Below, one piece after another: positions 35,527-44,220 of a stretch of DNA of 64,000 nucleotides (positions within the stretch are counted from its first letter, which is position 1; every line of letters starts with the position of its first letter). The stretch is from Chryseobacterium sp. ISL-80 (GTDB lineage: Bacteria > Bacillota > Bacilli > Bacillales > Cytobacillaceae), in the NCBI GenBank assembly GCA_018613055.1, contig JAGGQZ010000020.1, positions 248,001 to 312,000 on the forward strand, read 5' to 3'. Position numbers and translations under genes: made by a program. The notes below the pieces were generated by a model that saw nothing but the letters and a program-made list of their open reading frames with translations, made no database searches and was not told the DNA's origin.

Positions 35527-36174
35527 CTAGACAGATTTTTGCTCTGCGATTTCTAAATATACCTTGGTAATCGTTGTTTTGGTTATTCGCCCGATGACCT
35601 CATATGAATCGGGGTTACTGCTGAGTTCACGTACGACAGGGAGAGAATCAATTCTGTTCGTAACCAGTTTCCTGGCAGCCTGCAGCAGCGTTTCTTCGGG
35701 CTTTACCGTTATGATGTTAGGCATCCTGGTCATGATGACGCTTACAGGAAGGTCCTCAAGGTTCTTGTTTCCAATCGCTGCCCTCAGTAAATCCTTTCTC
35801 GAAATGACCCCAGCCAGGCACCCCTCTGAATCAACAGCATACAAAGTCCCGACATCCTCAAGGAACATCTGGACAATCGCATCATATACAGAGGAAGACT
35901 TTTGCACCACAATTGGATGGCCTTTATAATCCTTCACCTTCAAATTCAGTACCTCTGTCGGTTCGAATAGTCTCTCTTTATCCTTATTGAAAAAATAGCC
36001 GACTCTTGGTCTCGCTTCCAGACTTCCTGCCATTGTGAGGATCGCCAGGTCGGGACGAAGGGTTGCCCGTGTCAGCTTCAGCTTTTCGGCAATTTGTTCC
36101 CCAGTAATCGGACCGTCCTCTTTTACAATTTGAACGATTTCTTCCTGCCGTTTTGTTAGTTTAATAGAACTCAC
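35527..36174 (-). CDS. ccpN: Transcriptional regulator CcpN
   Basis: An N-terminal winged helix (RQEEIVQIVKEDGPITGEQIAEKLKLTRATLRPDLAILTM, read in parts) is followed by two CBS domains (DAIVQMFLEDVGTLYAVD; VIMTRMPNIITVKPEETLL). CcpN represses gluconeogenic genes such as gapB and pckA in the presence of glucose, sensing ATP/ADP through the CBS pair. Start GTG at 36174 to match the family N-terminus; TTG at 36180 is possible, both behind GGGGGT. First gene of the operon ccpN, PPDK regulator, ppdK, which puts PPDK formation under the same switch. Confidence 0.93.
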   Translation of the reverse strand: MSSIKLTKRQEEIVQIVKEDGPITGEQIAEKLKLTRATLRPDLAILTMAGSLEARPRVGYFFNKDKERLFEPTEVLNLKVKDYKGHPIVVQKSSSVYDAIVQMFLEDVGTLYAVDSEGCLAGVISRKDLLRAAIGNKNLEDLPVSVIMTRMPNIITVKPEETLLQAARKLVTNRIDSLPVVRELSSNPDSYEVIGRITKTTITKVYLEIAEQKSV

Positions 36175-36415
36175 CACCAACGTACCCCCAATAATAATTA
36201 TGTAACATTATCAAGGATTTTTTAAATGTGTTATCCTTATTAGTTTATAGTATATAACATTTAATAAAAAATCAAAAGAAAAGGTTTTAATATTTCTAGA
36301 TTTCTTTTAAAAATGTTGTTTTCAACTGGTCATTCTTTATTTTAAGCGAGGAATTAGGTCATACTGTTTAGAATTCCGCATTCACTCAAGTACAACCTTG
36401 TCTGTTAAGAAAATA

Positions 36416-36443
36416 AATCCCCTGGAACACCATCCAGGGGATT
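36416..36443. terminator. Terminator after exoA
   Basis: AATCCCCTGG and CCAGGGGATT form a perfect 10-bp stem around 8 bases, with TTTATTTTC following on the minus strand. The remaining 36181-36415 holds the A/T-rich ccpN promoter region; I see no gene in it. Confidence 0.85.
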
Positions 36444-36450
36444 CAAAACC

Positions 36451-37206
36451 TTATATATTCAATTCAAGTGTCACAGGACAGTGGTCGCTGCCCATGACAA
36501 AACACTCTGTTCCTGCTTGATGAATGGCAGGTGCCAGTTGTTCGGAAACAATGAAGTAATCAATGCGCCATCCTATATTCCTTTCTCGCACTTTACTCAT
36601 ATAAGACCACCAGGTGTAAACATCCTTGGCATCAGGATGGAGATATCGGAAAGAATCAACAAAACCACTGTCCAGGAGTTGGGTCATCTTCCCGCGTTCC
36701 TCGTCGGTAAACCCGGAATTTCCGCGATTCGATTTAGGATTTTTTAAGTCGTGGTCATTGTGGGCGACATTCAGGTCTCCGGTCAGGACTACTGGCTTCA
36801 CCTTTTCCAATTCGAGTATATATTCCCTTAGTTTGTCTTCCCAGGATAAACGATAGCCGAGTCGGGCAAGATCACGCTGAGAGTTCGGTGTATAAACATT
36901 AATAAGATAAAACTGATCAAACTCAACAGTGATCGCTCTTCCCTCATGATCATGTTCTGCTGATCCGATGCCGTATTTTACTGATATAGGCTTCTGTCTG
37001 GTAAAAACAGCGGTACCTGAATACCCTTTCTTTTCAGCATAGTTCCAGAACTGGTGGTACCCTTCCATTTCGAGGCTTATCTGGCCTTCCTGCAGTTTCG
37101 TTTCCTGAATGCAAAACACATCCGCTCCCGCCTCCTGAAAGAAATCCAAAAAACCTTTGCGGACACAAGCCCTTATGCCGTTCACGTTCCATGATACTAA
37201 TTTCAT
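36451..37206 (-). CDS. exoA: Exodeoxyribonuclease III / AP endonuclease ExoA
   Basis: 251 residues of the ExoIII (EEP) family, repairing abasic sites in DNA. Motifs in order: SWNVNGIRA (Asn/Mg), CIQETKLQ (metal Glu), VYTPNSQRDLARLGYR, LTGDLNVAHNDHDLKNPK and the final GSDHCPVTLEL (catalytic Asp-His). Single-gene unit with a strong terminator behind it. Confidence 0.95.
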   Translation of the reverse strand: MKLVSWNVNGIRACVRKGFLDFFQEAGADVFCIQETKLQEGQISLEMEGYHQFWNYAEKKGYSGTAVFTRQKPISVKYGIGSAEHDHEGRAITVEFDQFYLINVYTPNSQRDLARLGYRLSWEDKLREYILELEKVKPVVLTGDLNVAHNDHDLKNPKSNRGNSGFTDEERGKMTQLLDSGFVDSFRYLHPDAKDVYTWWSYMSKVRERNIGWRIDYFIVSEQLAPAIHQAGTECFVMGSDHCPVTLELNI

Positions 37207-37263
37207 AAATCACTTTCTCCTTGATTATTAATCTGCCTTGCGGAAAACTTGTATTCTCCTATT

Positions 37264-38673
37264 CTAACAGTCTTGTATCAGCGATTCTAATACTGAGATT
37301 CCCTTAACAATATCTTCAACCGGAGCGTTGGCAAAAGATAGCCGGAAGTGCAGGCTTTTTTGGTTCGAATAAATCCTGCCAGGATTGATCAGCACCCCAT
37401 TCGCAAGGGCTTTGCGGTATAAGTCAGCCAAAGAGATTTCCTGCTTCATTTTCACCCATATAAAGAAACCGCCTGCAGGCTGTTCCCATTCAGCATAATG
37501 GCTCAAGTGCTGATCCAGTGCTTGCAGCACAGCGTTCCTGCGTATTTTCAAATGCTTCCTGACTTCTGAGGCATGCTTCTCGTACAGTCCGCTTGAAAGC
37601 CATTCTGCCGCTGACCTTTGCGATATGGAACTTGTTCCATAGTCCGTTTGCATTTTCAGATCTGCCAGACGGTCTATGACAGCTTCCGGGCCGACAACCC
37701 ATCCAATCCTCAATCCAGGATTAAGACTCTTTGACAGGCTGCCTAAGTACAAAACATTTCCATGTCTATCGTGGGATTTGATTGGCATCGGCGGAGGATT
37801 GTCGAGCCATAAATCACCATACACATCATCCTCAATTATTGGAATCTGGGCATTTTCCGCCAAACTCAACAATTCCCGCCTTCTTGTTTCCCCCATCAAT
37901 GCCCCTGTTGGATTATGGAAGGTGGGATGACAATAGAGCACTGAGTTCTTGTTTTGGTGGATCTTTTCTATCTTCCCGGGAATGATGCCCTCTTGGTCAA
38001 TCGGTACCCCCTGAAGCCTCATTCCTGCGGATTGGAAGGTCGATAAAGAGTTTACATAAGATGGATTCTCGAGTAACACTGTTGATCCTCTTTCCAGCAA
38101 CCCAATCGAAATAAGGTGCAGTGCTTGCAAAGCACCAGATACTACAAGGATTGAGGACGCAGAAGTATGGATCCCTTTTAGACTAAGGTATTTGGCAATC
38201 TCTTCTCTCAACTGTGGATTCCCCTTTGGTTCCTCGTAGCCAAATGGTTCTAGATTTTGTCCCACTTTTGTTATCACAGCTCTCATCTCTTCAAGAGGAA
38301 ACAAATCCTTCGAGAGCTCCCCCTTGCTAAGCTGTATCAAATCCTCATTGGATTCTGCCTGATTGATCGCCTGAACAGTTGGCATGCTTGCCTGATGAGT
38401 CCCCAGCCCTACCTGCTCATTCCAGTTCACTGGGGGTTCGGATCTCATAAGTGTCCAGGTGTTGTTGACAACGATTGTCCCCATCCCTGTTTTCCCTTCG
38501 ATCAGGCCATCAGCGGCCAATTCATCCAGCGCAGTCACAATCGTGCTCCTGTTCACTCCGAAGTGGCTGGCGAGAGCGCGCTGGCTCGGAAGCCTGCTGC
38601 CAACCGGCCAGGTACCATTTGTTATCTGTTCCTTTATATAGTCATTAATCATCTTGTACTTTGGTGCTTTCAT
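37264..38673 (-). CDS. MocR-type (GntR plus aminotransferase-like) PLP-dependent regulator
   Basis: 469 residues. Residues 1-70 are a GntR winged helix (MINDYIKEQITNGTWPVGSR, SQRALASHFGVNRSTIV). Residues about 110-469 are a fold-type I aminotransferase domain with VSGALQAL, HPTFHNPTGALM, IIEDDVYGDL and the PLP lysine in LGSLSKSLNPGLRIGW. MocR proteins sense PLP or amino acids and normally control a divergent gene. Here that is the EamA exporter at 38810, with direct repeats between them. ATG at 38673 follows TGGAG; the frame stays open to 38730. Confidence 0.9.
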   Translation of the reverse strand: MKAPKYKMINDYIKEQITNGTWPVGSRLPSQRALASHFGVNRSTIVTALDELAADGLIEGKTGMGTIVVNNTWTLMRSEPPVNWNEQVGLGTHQASMPTVQAINQAESNEDLIQLSKGELSKDLFPLEEMRAVITKVGQNLEPFGYEEPKGNPQLREEIAKYLSLKGIHTSASSILVVSGALQALHLISIGLLERGSTVLLENPSYVNSLSTFQSAGMRLQGVPIDQEGIIPGKIEKIHQNKNSVLYCHPTFHNPTGALMGETRRRELLSLAENAQIPIIEDDVYGDLWLDNPPPMPIKSHDRHGNVLYLGSLSKSLNPGLRIGWVVGPEAVIDRLADLKMQTDYGTSSISQRSAAEWLSSGLYEKHASEVRKHLKIRRNAVLQALDQHLSHYAEWEQPAGGFFIWVKMKQEISLADLYRKALANGVLINPGRIYSNQKSLHFRLSFANAPVEDIVKGISVLESLIQDC

Positions 38674-38691
38674 CGACAGGCTCCATTCAAA

Positions 38692-38724
38692 ATTGGTTGG
38701 TTTCAATATACCCATATTGGTTGG
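38692..38724. promoter_or_regulatory. Direct repeats likely bound by the MocR-type regulator
   Basis: ATTGGTTGG occurs at 38692-38700 and again at 38716-38724, 24 bases apart, with a weaker ATTGGATGG at 38781. They lie between the divergent regulator and exporter. MocR regulators typically bind spaced direct repeats in such gaps. Confidence 0.6.
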
Positions 38725-38809
38725 ATACATTTTATCAAGTCCCGGTTATATTTAAAAGACATAAGGTTACTAAGGATTAAATTGGATGGTTTTTGTTGAG
38801 GTGGAGAAC

Positions 38810-39703
38810 ATGAAAATTAGACTGACAATAGCACATTTGCTCGTCATCCTATTATGGGGGTCGGCATTCGCCGGTATAAGACATGGACTGGAGGGATATT
38901 CTGCTGAGCACTTATCCTTTCTTCGGCTTTTGGTGGGATCAATTGCGCTTGTCAGCTATGCGGCCATTACAAAGATGAAACTGCCGGAGGTTAGAGATTT
39001 GCCTGTCATCTTCTTGTTTGGATTCCTTGGGTTTGCTGTCTACCAAACAGCTCTGAATTTCGGGGAACAAACGGTCAGTGCAGGGGCAGCAAGCCTGCTT
39101 GTATCAACATCACCTATATTCATTGGATTGTTAGGAAGAATTTTCTTCAAGGAACGTGCCGGAAAAAGGTACTGGACTGGCGCTGCCATCAGTATGGCAG
39201 GAATTGTCCTTATTTCCATCGGCTCAGGCGGAGGGCTTGAATTAGGAATCGGCGTATTGTTGATCTTGGTTGCTTCCTTTTCAGAATCAATCTATTTCGT
39301 GTTCCAAAAAAAATATTTGAAAAAATACGGACCACTCCCATTTACTGCCTATACGATATGGAGCGCGACCATTTTCATGGGCTTCTTTGCTTCCGATCTC
39401 TCAGCTCAGATTGCTTCAGCATCCATTGGAGCGACGATTAGCGCTGTCTATCTTGGAGTTTTTCCAACAGTAATAGCCTATTTCGCCTTAGCATATATTA
39501 CCGCAAAATCAGGTGCATCAGAAGCAGCCAGTTCTTTATATCTTACTCCTGCCGCCTCTTTCCTGGTAGCCTGGGTGTGGTTGGGAGAAGTGCCAACCTT
39601 ATTGACCATTGCTGGCGGCATGATCACACTACTGGGAGTTTCCCTGACTTACCTGAAAGGATGGAGCAATTCGGCAGAATCCCTTTCAGATATCAAAGGA
39701 TAG
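38810..39703 (+). CDS. EamA-family (DMT) metabolite exporter
   Basis: 297 residues, about ten membrane spans arranged as two EamA halves: one from LLVILLWGSAFAGIRHGLEG, the second from LLILVASFSESIYFVFQKKY. Typical proton-linked export of amino acids or other metabolites, with the substrate unknown. ATG at 38810 follows GAGGTGGAG. It is divergent from the MocR-type regulator, suggesting that the exporter responds to an amino acid or PLP-related signal. The 3' end overlaps the convergent photolyase gene by 18 bases. Confidence 0.9.
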   Translation: MKIRLTIAHLLVILLWGSAFAGIRHGLEGYSAEHLSFLRLLVGSIALVSYAAITKMKLPEVRDLPVIFLFGFLGFAVYQTALNFGEQTVSAGAASLLVSTSPIFIGLLGRIFFKERAGKRYWTGAAISMAGIVLISIGSGGGLELGIGVLLILVASFSESIYFVFQKKYLKKYGPLPFTAYTIWSATIFMGFFASDLSAQIASASIGATISAVYLGVFPTVIAYFALAYITAKSGASEAASSLYLTPAASFLVAWVWLGEVPTLLTIAGGMITLLGVSLTYLKGWSNSAESLSDIKG

Positions 39704-41074
39704 CTGCCCTGTTTCGTCTTCACCTTTTTTTCCTGAGGGCTTATCTTGTTTTGTTAGACGATCAAATTTTTGCCGCGCCAGCTTATTCGCTTTTAGGACA
39801 TCAATTATTGGGGGCGGATAGCCCAGTTGATAAAAAGCAGGATAAAGCCATGGTTCATGAATATACTCGCCCGGGATTTTTTCCAATTCAGTGACATACC
39901 GACGAATGAATGCTCCCTCTGGGTCGATCTGCTTGCTGACTTTTATCGGATTTATGATTTTCAACCTTTTCGTGCTTAGGCCAGTTATTTGTTGGACATA
40001 AAAATCATGTAATCCAGGGTCATAATCCAAATACAATTGTGCAAGCACAGCCGAGGGTTTCTGTCCATCCAGCCATAAAGTATTGGCAATAAATGAAGTC
40101 ACCATTTCCCTTAATGTGTAGTTCAACCAGCCTGTTTTAACCAGGCATCTCATTGCAGCGTCAATGACAGGAACTCCTGTCCTTCCCTCTATCCAGCGTT
40201 GGAACCACTCTTCATTCCAGTCTTTCTTGACTATTGATACGTCTTCGTTCTGCTCATATTCCAGATGATGGCAGGCGGTTCTTACCCTGGCCGTTATTTT
40301 TGATAAAAATGCTTCTAGCTGAACCCTCTCCTCATCTTTCCCGCATAATTGAAGTTTTTCGGTTGTTCTCTGAAAAATAGTCCTCACCGAAATATTCCCC
40401 CAGGAAATATAAGCGGAAAGCCTGGAAGAAGAAAACGATGATGGAAGCGGTTTATGCTGGTTACCAATATAGTTCGCAAATCTTTCCTCAAGAAAGGAAT
40501 CCAGCGTCTCGAGTGCCCGGGATTCGCCTCCTTGCTGGCCAAAACGGATTCTCTTGCCTTTTACACGGAAATGATGGATTTTTTTCATATCAGTGAACAG
40601 AATCGATGGTGTTTCTTCCGGAACATGAATCCTCTCTGGCGCTTCGGCAAGCGGCACATCCAGATATAACTGAACTTGCTTTTTAAAAGCCTTGGCTGAT
40701 ACCTGATCTATTTCTGCTCCATAAATAAACAGTCGTTGCTGATTCTTCTCCATCCATCCTGTAACCTTTTTTAAAATCCTTGCATCCCGATGGATAAAGA
40801 CATTAATAGATTCATAAGCTTCAAGCAGTTTTTCGAGAACTTCCCTCAGTTCCTCGATGGAAAAAAAGAGTTTACCGCCCCGCCCTTCAATCTGATCAGA
40901 AAGGTCTTCAAGACTTTCAACTACAAATTGAAAGTGACGAACTGAATAGGCAGCATCCTCCCATTGTGATGGCTCAATTATATAAAGAGGCAAGATTTCG
41001 CCCAACTTTGCGGCTTCCGCTATCGGTTGATGGTCAAAAATGCGCAGGTCTCTATCGAAAAGGATGATGTTCAT
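39686..41074 (-). CDS. phr: Deoxyribodipyrimidine photolyase / cryptochrome family protein
   Basis: 462 residues. N-terminal Rossmann antenna domain (NIILFDRDLRIFDHQPIAEA) and C-terminal FAD-binding helical domain: SRLSAYISWGNISVRT, EGRTGVPVIDAAMRCLVKTGWLN (the WxTG/GxPxVDA-type core) and DYDPGLHDFYVQQITG, with GAFIRRYVTELEKIPGEYIHEPW. It repairs UV pyrimidine dimers using light. The distal part is diverged from the common NPxxQxxKxDP segment (INPIKVSKQIDPEG). ATG at 41074 follows CGGAGTGA; the longer frame from 41134 is unlikely. Confidence 0.88.
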   Translation of the reverse strand: MNIILFDRDLRIFDHQPIAEAAKLGEILPLYIIEPSQWEDAAYSVRHFQFVVESLEDLSDQIEGRGGKLFFSIEELREVLEKLLEAYESINVFIHRDARILKKVTGWMEKNQQRLFIYGAEIDQVSAKAFKKQVQLYLDVPLAEAPERIHVPEETPSILFTDMKKIHHFRVKGKRIRFGQQGGESRALETLDSFLEERFANYIGNQHKPLPSSFSSSRLSAYISWGNISVRTIFQRTTEKLQLCGKDEERVQLEAFLSKITARVRTACHHLEYEQNEDVSIVKKDWNEEWFQRWIEGRTGVPVIDAAMRCLVKTGWLNYTLREMVTSFIANTLWLDGQKPSAVLAQLYLDYDPGLHDFYVQQITGLSTKRLKIINPIKVSKQIDPEGAFIRRYVTELEKIPGEYIHEPWLYPAFYQLGYPPPIIDVLKANKLARQKFDRLTKQDKPSGKKGEDETGQLSFDI

Positions 41075-41200
41075 TCCGTTCACTCCGTTTATACAGATAT
41101 TCCAGCCTAAGCCGAAAACAAGTCCTGTAAACAATTATCAAAGTCTACTATTATAAGAATGCTTACTTTAAGTCGAAAAGCTAGTCACGGCATGTCCTTT

Positions 41201-42070
41201 TTAATTGATCATTTCTCTAAGGAGAATTCCAAACATGATACCAAGGAACATGGAGGTCAGTGTGCCAAGCAAGAAATATTCCGCCCAGTCCCTGTCATCC
41301 ATTTGCTTGAAGCGGGCGATTGATTTCGCAGTCACAATGAAGGCGATTGCCGGATAAGAGCTATAATAAGTAAGAAGGATGACAAGCAGTCTTTCGATGT
41401 AGCCAATCAGTTTTCCGCGTGAAAGGTCGTGTTTGTTGAAAATCATATAGCTGTATTGCTCTGAGAGACCACTATCCCCCTTATTATTGGGGTATGAAGA
41501 ACCGATCATTTCGTTTTTAAAAGTATATTTCCCTTCAAATGTCAAAAGCTGGCCAGGCAATGAGCCAAGCAGGATTCTGATGATATGGCCGCTGACTGTC
41601 GTACCCAGAATCAAAATGATCATAATAACCAGCAAGATGGAGGCAGCATTCATTTGCCGACCTTCTGTGAAAAGAAGCTCTATAAATCTCTTTAAATTTG
41701 TAACTATGGGGATTTTGTAAAAGAATTGCAGCGCAACCAACAGCATGGTGAGATGAAGAAGCTGATCCAGGACAAAGAACCAAAGTTTATGGAGATCACC
41801 GCTTGTTGTATATTGGTCAATGAGTTTGATTTTTAACAGGTCAATAATCAAATGAGTGAAAGTAATGAATAGGACTGGCCAGATTACAGCCATCATTGGA
41901 TCATTTTTCTGATTAAAAAGGAACCAGCCAGCTCCCAGGACCAGAGTGTTGACCATTAAATGATGAAGTATATGCCTTTTCAAACTCCTTACTTTGTCCT
42001 CTACCATTCGATCTGTCTGGAGGTAAAAGTCAGCTATTAAATGCGCAATGATAAGACTTAATAAAAGCAT
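41201..42070 (-). CDS. DUF3307 family membrane protein
   Basis: 289 residues with about seven hydrophobic spans, starting LLLSLIIAHLIADFYLQTD, which is the DUF3307 signature, followed by a His-rich stretch (KRHILHHLMVN) and FTHLIIDLLKIKLID. Function unknown. In many bacteria this family sits beside a SatD-like gene, as it does here (23-base gap), indicating a two-gene operon and a shared process. Confidence 0.85.
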   Translation of the reverse strand: MLLLSLIIAHLIADFYLQTDRMVEDKVRSLKRHILHHLMVNTLVLGAGWFLFNQKNDPMMAVIWPVLFITFTHLIIDLLKIKLIDQYTTSGDLHKLWFFVLDQLLHLTMLLVALQFFYKIPIVTNLKRFIELLFTEGRQMNAASILLVIMIILILGTTVSGHIIRILLGSLPGQLLTFEGKYTFKNEMIGSSYPNNKGDSGLSEQYSYMIFNKHDLSRGKLIGYIERLLVILLTYYSSYPAIAFIVTAKSIARFKQMDDRDWAEYFLLGTLTSMFLGIMFGILLREMIN

Positions 42071-42093
42071 GATCCCTCTCCTTTCCCCAGAAC

Positions 42094-42828
42094 CTAGAGA
42101 CTGAAAACTTCCCGTACCTGAACTTTAATGTCTTTTTTAACAAGCGTTTGTATGCCATTCTCCTGAAGGTGCTTCAAGTCTGGGAATGATTTAGCCTCAA
42201 CGGAGTCCAAAACACGGACGATTTCCTGGAAACTTTGAAGAATTTGTTCGCTATGTCCCTTCTTGAAATGACTGTAAACAGTAGGAGCTGATCGGCCAAG
42301 GAGGTCTGCGACGGCATTCTGCTTGCCATAAATAAGATACAGTGAACAAACCAAACGCTGTATTTCAGTCTGCTGTTCGCTTAAAACATGCTGAAGGCTA
42401 AGCATGCCATTCATCATAACCTGAAGCTCTGGCTCGATATCATTACTTTGGAAATGAAATGATTCTCTGTCTTTTTGTTTTTTCAGGTAGTCATTGGCAT
42501 CTCTAGCCTGTTTTACCAGAGGGTGAATCCATTTTTCAATATCAATTGCATCTATGCTTTTCTCTATGCTGCCAAAAGATAGTCCAAAATAGGGAGCGTT
42601 CAGACGATATTTCCAAACTCTGCTTATATAAAAGGCAATGATAAAAGCTGATGAATATCCTTCTGCCAGGACAATCAGTTCATCACCTGCCCTGTGATTT
42701 ACCTGTCCTCTTCCGGACCATGACTTTACCGTTGACTCGAGCTCACTTAAATAGCGGCTCAATGTTTCTCCATTTTCAGCAGAAGAAGAGTTTGATACAT
42801 CCATTATAAATACAGAAGCCGGCACCAT
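42094..42828 (-). CDS. SatD-family putative regulator
   Basis: About 244 residues. The N-terminal part (VFIMDVSNSSS, then VNHRAGDELIVLAEGYSSAF, FGLSFGSIEKSIDAI) resembles SatD-type proteins, and the C-terminal third has a helix-turn-helix-like stretch (LYLIYGKQNAVADLLGRSAPTVYSHFKKG). The role is unknown; a DNA-binding or signal-sensing regulator of the adjoining DUF3307 protein is plausible. ATG at 42828 is preceded by GGGTGG; the frame stays open to 42843. A palindrome lies just upstream. Confidence 0.75.
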   Translation of the reverse strand: MVPASVFIMDVSNSSSAENGETLSRYLSELESTVKSWSGRGQVNHRAGDELIVLAEGYSSAFIIAFYISRVWKYRLNAPYFGLSFGSIEKSIDAIDIEKWIHPLVKQARDANDYLKKQKDRESFHFQSNDIEPELQVMMNGMLSLQHVLSEQQTEIQRLVCSLYLIYGKQNAVADLLGRSAPTVYSHFKKGHSEQILQSFQEIVRVLDSVEAKSFPDLKHLQENGIQTLVKKDIKVQVREVFSL

Positions 42829-42851
42829 TGCCATCCCACCCAATACGATAA

Positions 42852-42871
42852 ATTAGACTAATTAATCTAAT
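42852..42871. promoter_or_regulatory. Palindrome upstream of the SatD-like gene
   Basis: ATTAGACTAATTAATCTAAT is a 20-bp near-perfect palindrome, and a further half site ATTAGAT follows at 42881. Its position 24 bases before the gene, together with the HTH in the product, suggests an autoregulatory operator. Confidence 0.5.
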
Positions 42872-42986
42872 TTAATCAATATTAGATAAAAGAGTCAAAT
42901 ATATTGAATATTAGCCTGTAAATCAGTATGATCCTCTCCATCTTAACAAGAGCGTATGTTCGATTCAATAGGTAATTGAGTATAAA

Positions 42987-43008
42987 AAAAGAGCCCGCAG
43001 GCTCTTTT
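42987..43008. terminator. Terminator after ppiB
   Basis: AAAGAGCC-CGCA-GGCTCTTT stem with A and T runs on both sides. Confidence 0.8.
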
Positions 43009-43019
43009 CTTATATTCCA

Positions 43020-43457
43020 TTATTCTTCTGTTACAACTACTTTTTCCATTACATCGCCATTTCTCATCGCTTTAGCAGCTTCCAGGTTGGAAGTTACTTT
43101 TCCAAAAACAGTATGGACACCGTTTAAGTGCGGCTGTGATTCATGTACGATGAAGAACTGGCTTCCGCCTGTATCTTTACCTGCATGTGCCATTGAAAGT
43201 GAACCCGGTACGTGCTTGTGCGGATTGCCTTCTGTTTCACATTTGATTGTATATCCTGGCCCGCCAGTACCTGTTCCGTTAGGGCATCCTCCCTGACTTA
43301 CAAATCCAGGAATGACACGGTGGAATGTCAATCCATTATAAAAGCCTTCGTTTGCAAGCTTTTCAAAGTTCTCAACTGTTCCAGGTGCTTCGTTTGGATA
43401 TAGTTCGAATTCGATTTTTTCTCCATTTTGCATTTCTATGTATCCTTTTTTCGCCAT
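43020..43457 (-). CDS. ppiB: Peptidyl-prolyl cis-trans isomerase, cyclophilin type
   Basis: 145 residues, a single cyclophilin domain that speeds proline isomerisation in folding proteins. Catalytic Arg in [13 protein letters not shown] (Arg of HRV), [19 protein letters not shown] and HTVFGKV are all present. No signal peptide, so cytosolic. ATG at 43457 follows AAGGAG; the ATG at 43466 would place the site inside the gene. Monocistronic. Confidence 0.95.
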   Translation of the reverse strand: MAKKGYIEMQNGEKIEFELYPNEAPGTVENFEKLANEGFYNGLTFHRVIPGFVSQGGCPNGTGTGGPGYTIKCETEGNPHKHVPGSLSMAHAGKDTGGSQFFIVHESQPHLNGVHTVFGKVTSNLEAAKAMRNGDVMEKVVVTEE

Positions 43458-43570
43458 GAAAATCATCTCCTTAATGTAAAATCACTGTTATCATACCACT
43501 ATTCGTTTTAAAAATAAAAGTATCCACCCTTCAAAGTGTATTTTTCCTGTATGTATGTGTTAAAATATAA

Positions 43571-43690
43571 CTGCCTCTGCCGGACATTCGCTTGTTGCGG
43601 GACACTTAACCACTGTACGGACGGCAGAGGCCCTGCTTTGCAGGCACATCGCTAATCTGTTAAGCCTTGCCGTGGTAAGGTTTTTTATTT
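43571..43690 (+). ncRNA. Putative structured small RNA or leader (unclassified)
   Basis: A GC-rich island in A/T-rich surroundings. GCCTCTGCCG (43573-43582) pairs perfectly with CGGCAGAGGC (43622-43631) around a 39-base apical region. A second hairpin CCTGC-TTT-GCAGG (43632-43644) abuts it. A third, CCTTGC-CGTG-GGTAAGG-like stem (43665-43680), runs into TTTTTTATTTT and looks like a terminator. TAAAAT at 43561 with TG upstream could be the -10. There is no open frame of note. It may be a stand-alone RNA of about 110 bases or an attenuating leader of the VanZ gene at 43729. I do not recognise a named RNA family. Confidence 0.55.
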
Positions 43691-43728
43691 TGATGACCAA
43701 AATATAGATTGAGATATTAGGAGAATAC

Positions 43729-44220
43729 ATGATTAATCAAATAGATTCCAAATACAAAAAATGGATATCAGCCACATCGTACGGCCTCTTCATCCTATAC
43801 ATCATCCTTGCTGCAGTTTTGTTATTCCTCAGTCCCTACAGGCAGGCAGCATATGAGCTTAACACAGCTGGATCAAATCCCTATAACATCATTCCATTCA
43901 AAACGATTACAGACTATATCAAAGCGTCATCCCATATCAATCAAAGCATATGGATTTCCAACCTTTTTGGCAATATCCTGGCATTCCTGCCATTGGGCAT
44001 CTTCCTCCCATGGCTGTTTGAGCGATTCACCGGATTCTGGAGGACAACCGGAACCGTTCTTCTCGCAACTTCACTTGTCGAGAGCCTTCAGTTTCTTACC
44101 AGGGTCGGCAGCTTTGATATTGATGATATCATTCTTAACACACTGGGCGGAGTAATAGGCTATGTCCTATTAAGAATTACTTATAAGCTTTTTATGAGGG
44201 GGAATCAAGGTGGAAATTAG
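43729..44220 (+). CDS. VanZ family membrane protein
   Basis: 163 residues, about four membrane spans. The family signature NLFGNILAFLPLGIFLPWL and the acidic SFDIDDIILNTLGGVIGY are clear. VanZ-like proteins modestly raise teicoplanin resistance in enterococci, but most bacillus copies have no known role. AGGAG precedes the ATG. The last 11 bases overlap the GNAT gene, so they are co-transcribed. The structured RNA lies directly upstream. Confidence 0.88.
   Translation: MINQIDSKYKKWISATSYGLFILYIILAAVLLFLSPYRQAAYELNTAGSNPYNIIPFKTITDYIKASSHINQSIWISNLFGNILAFLPLGIFLPWLFERFTGFWRTTGTVLLATSLVESLQFLTRVGSFDIDDIILNTLGGVIGYVLLRITYKLFMRGNQGGN

Noticed and set aside
39577-39894. Plus-strand frame overlapping the exporter and photolyase 3' ends
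   Set aside because: It is a shadow of two well-supported genes and lacks a start signal.
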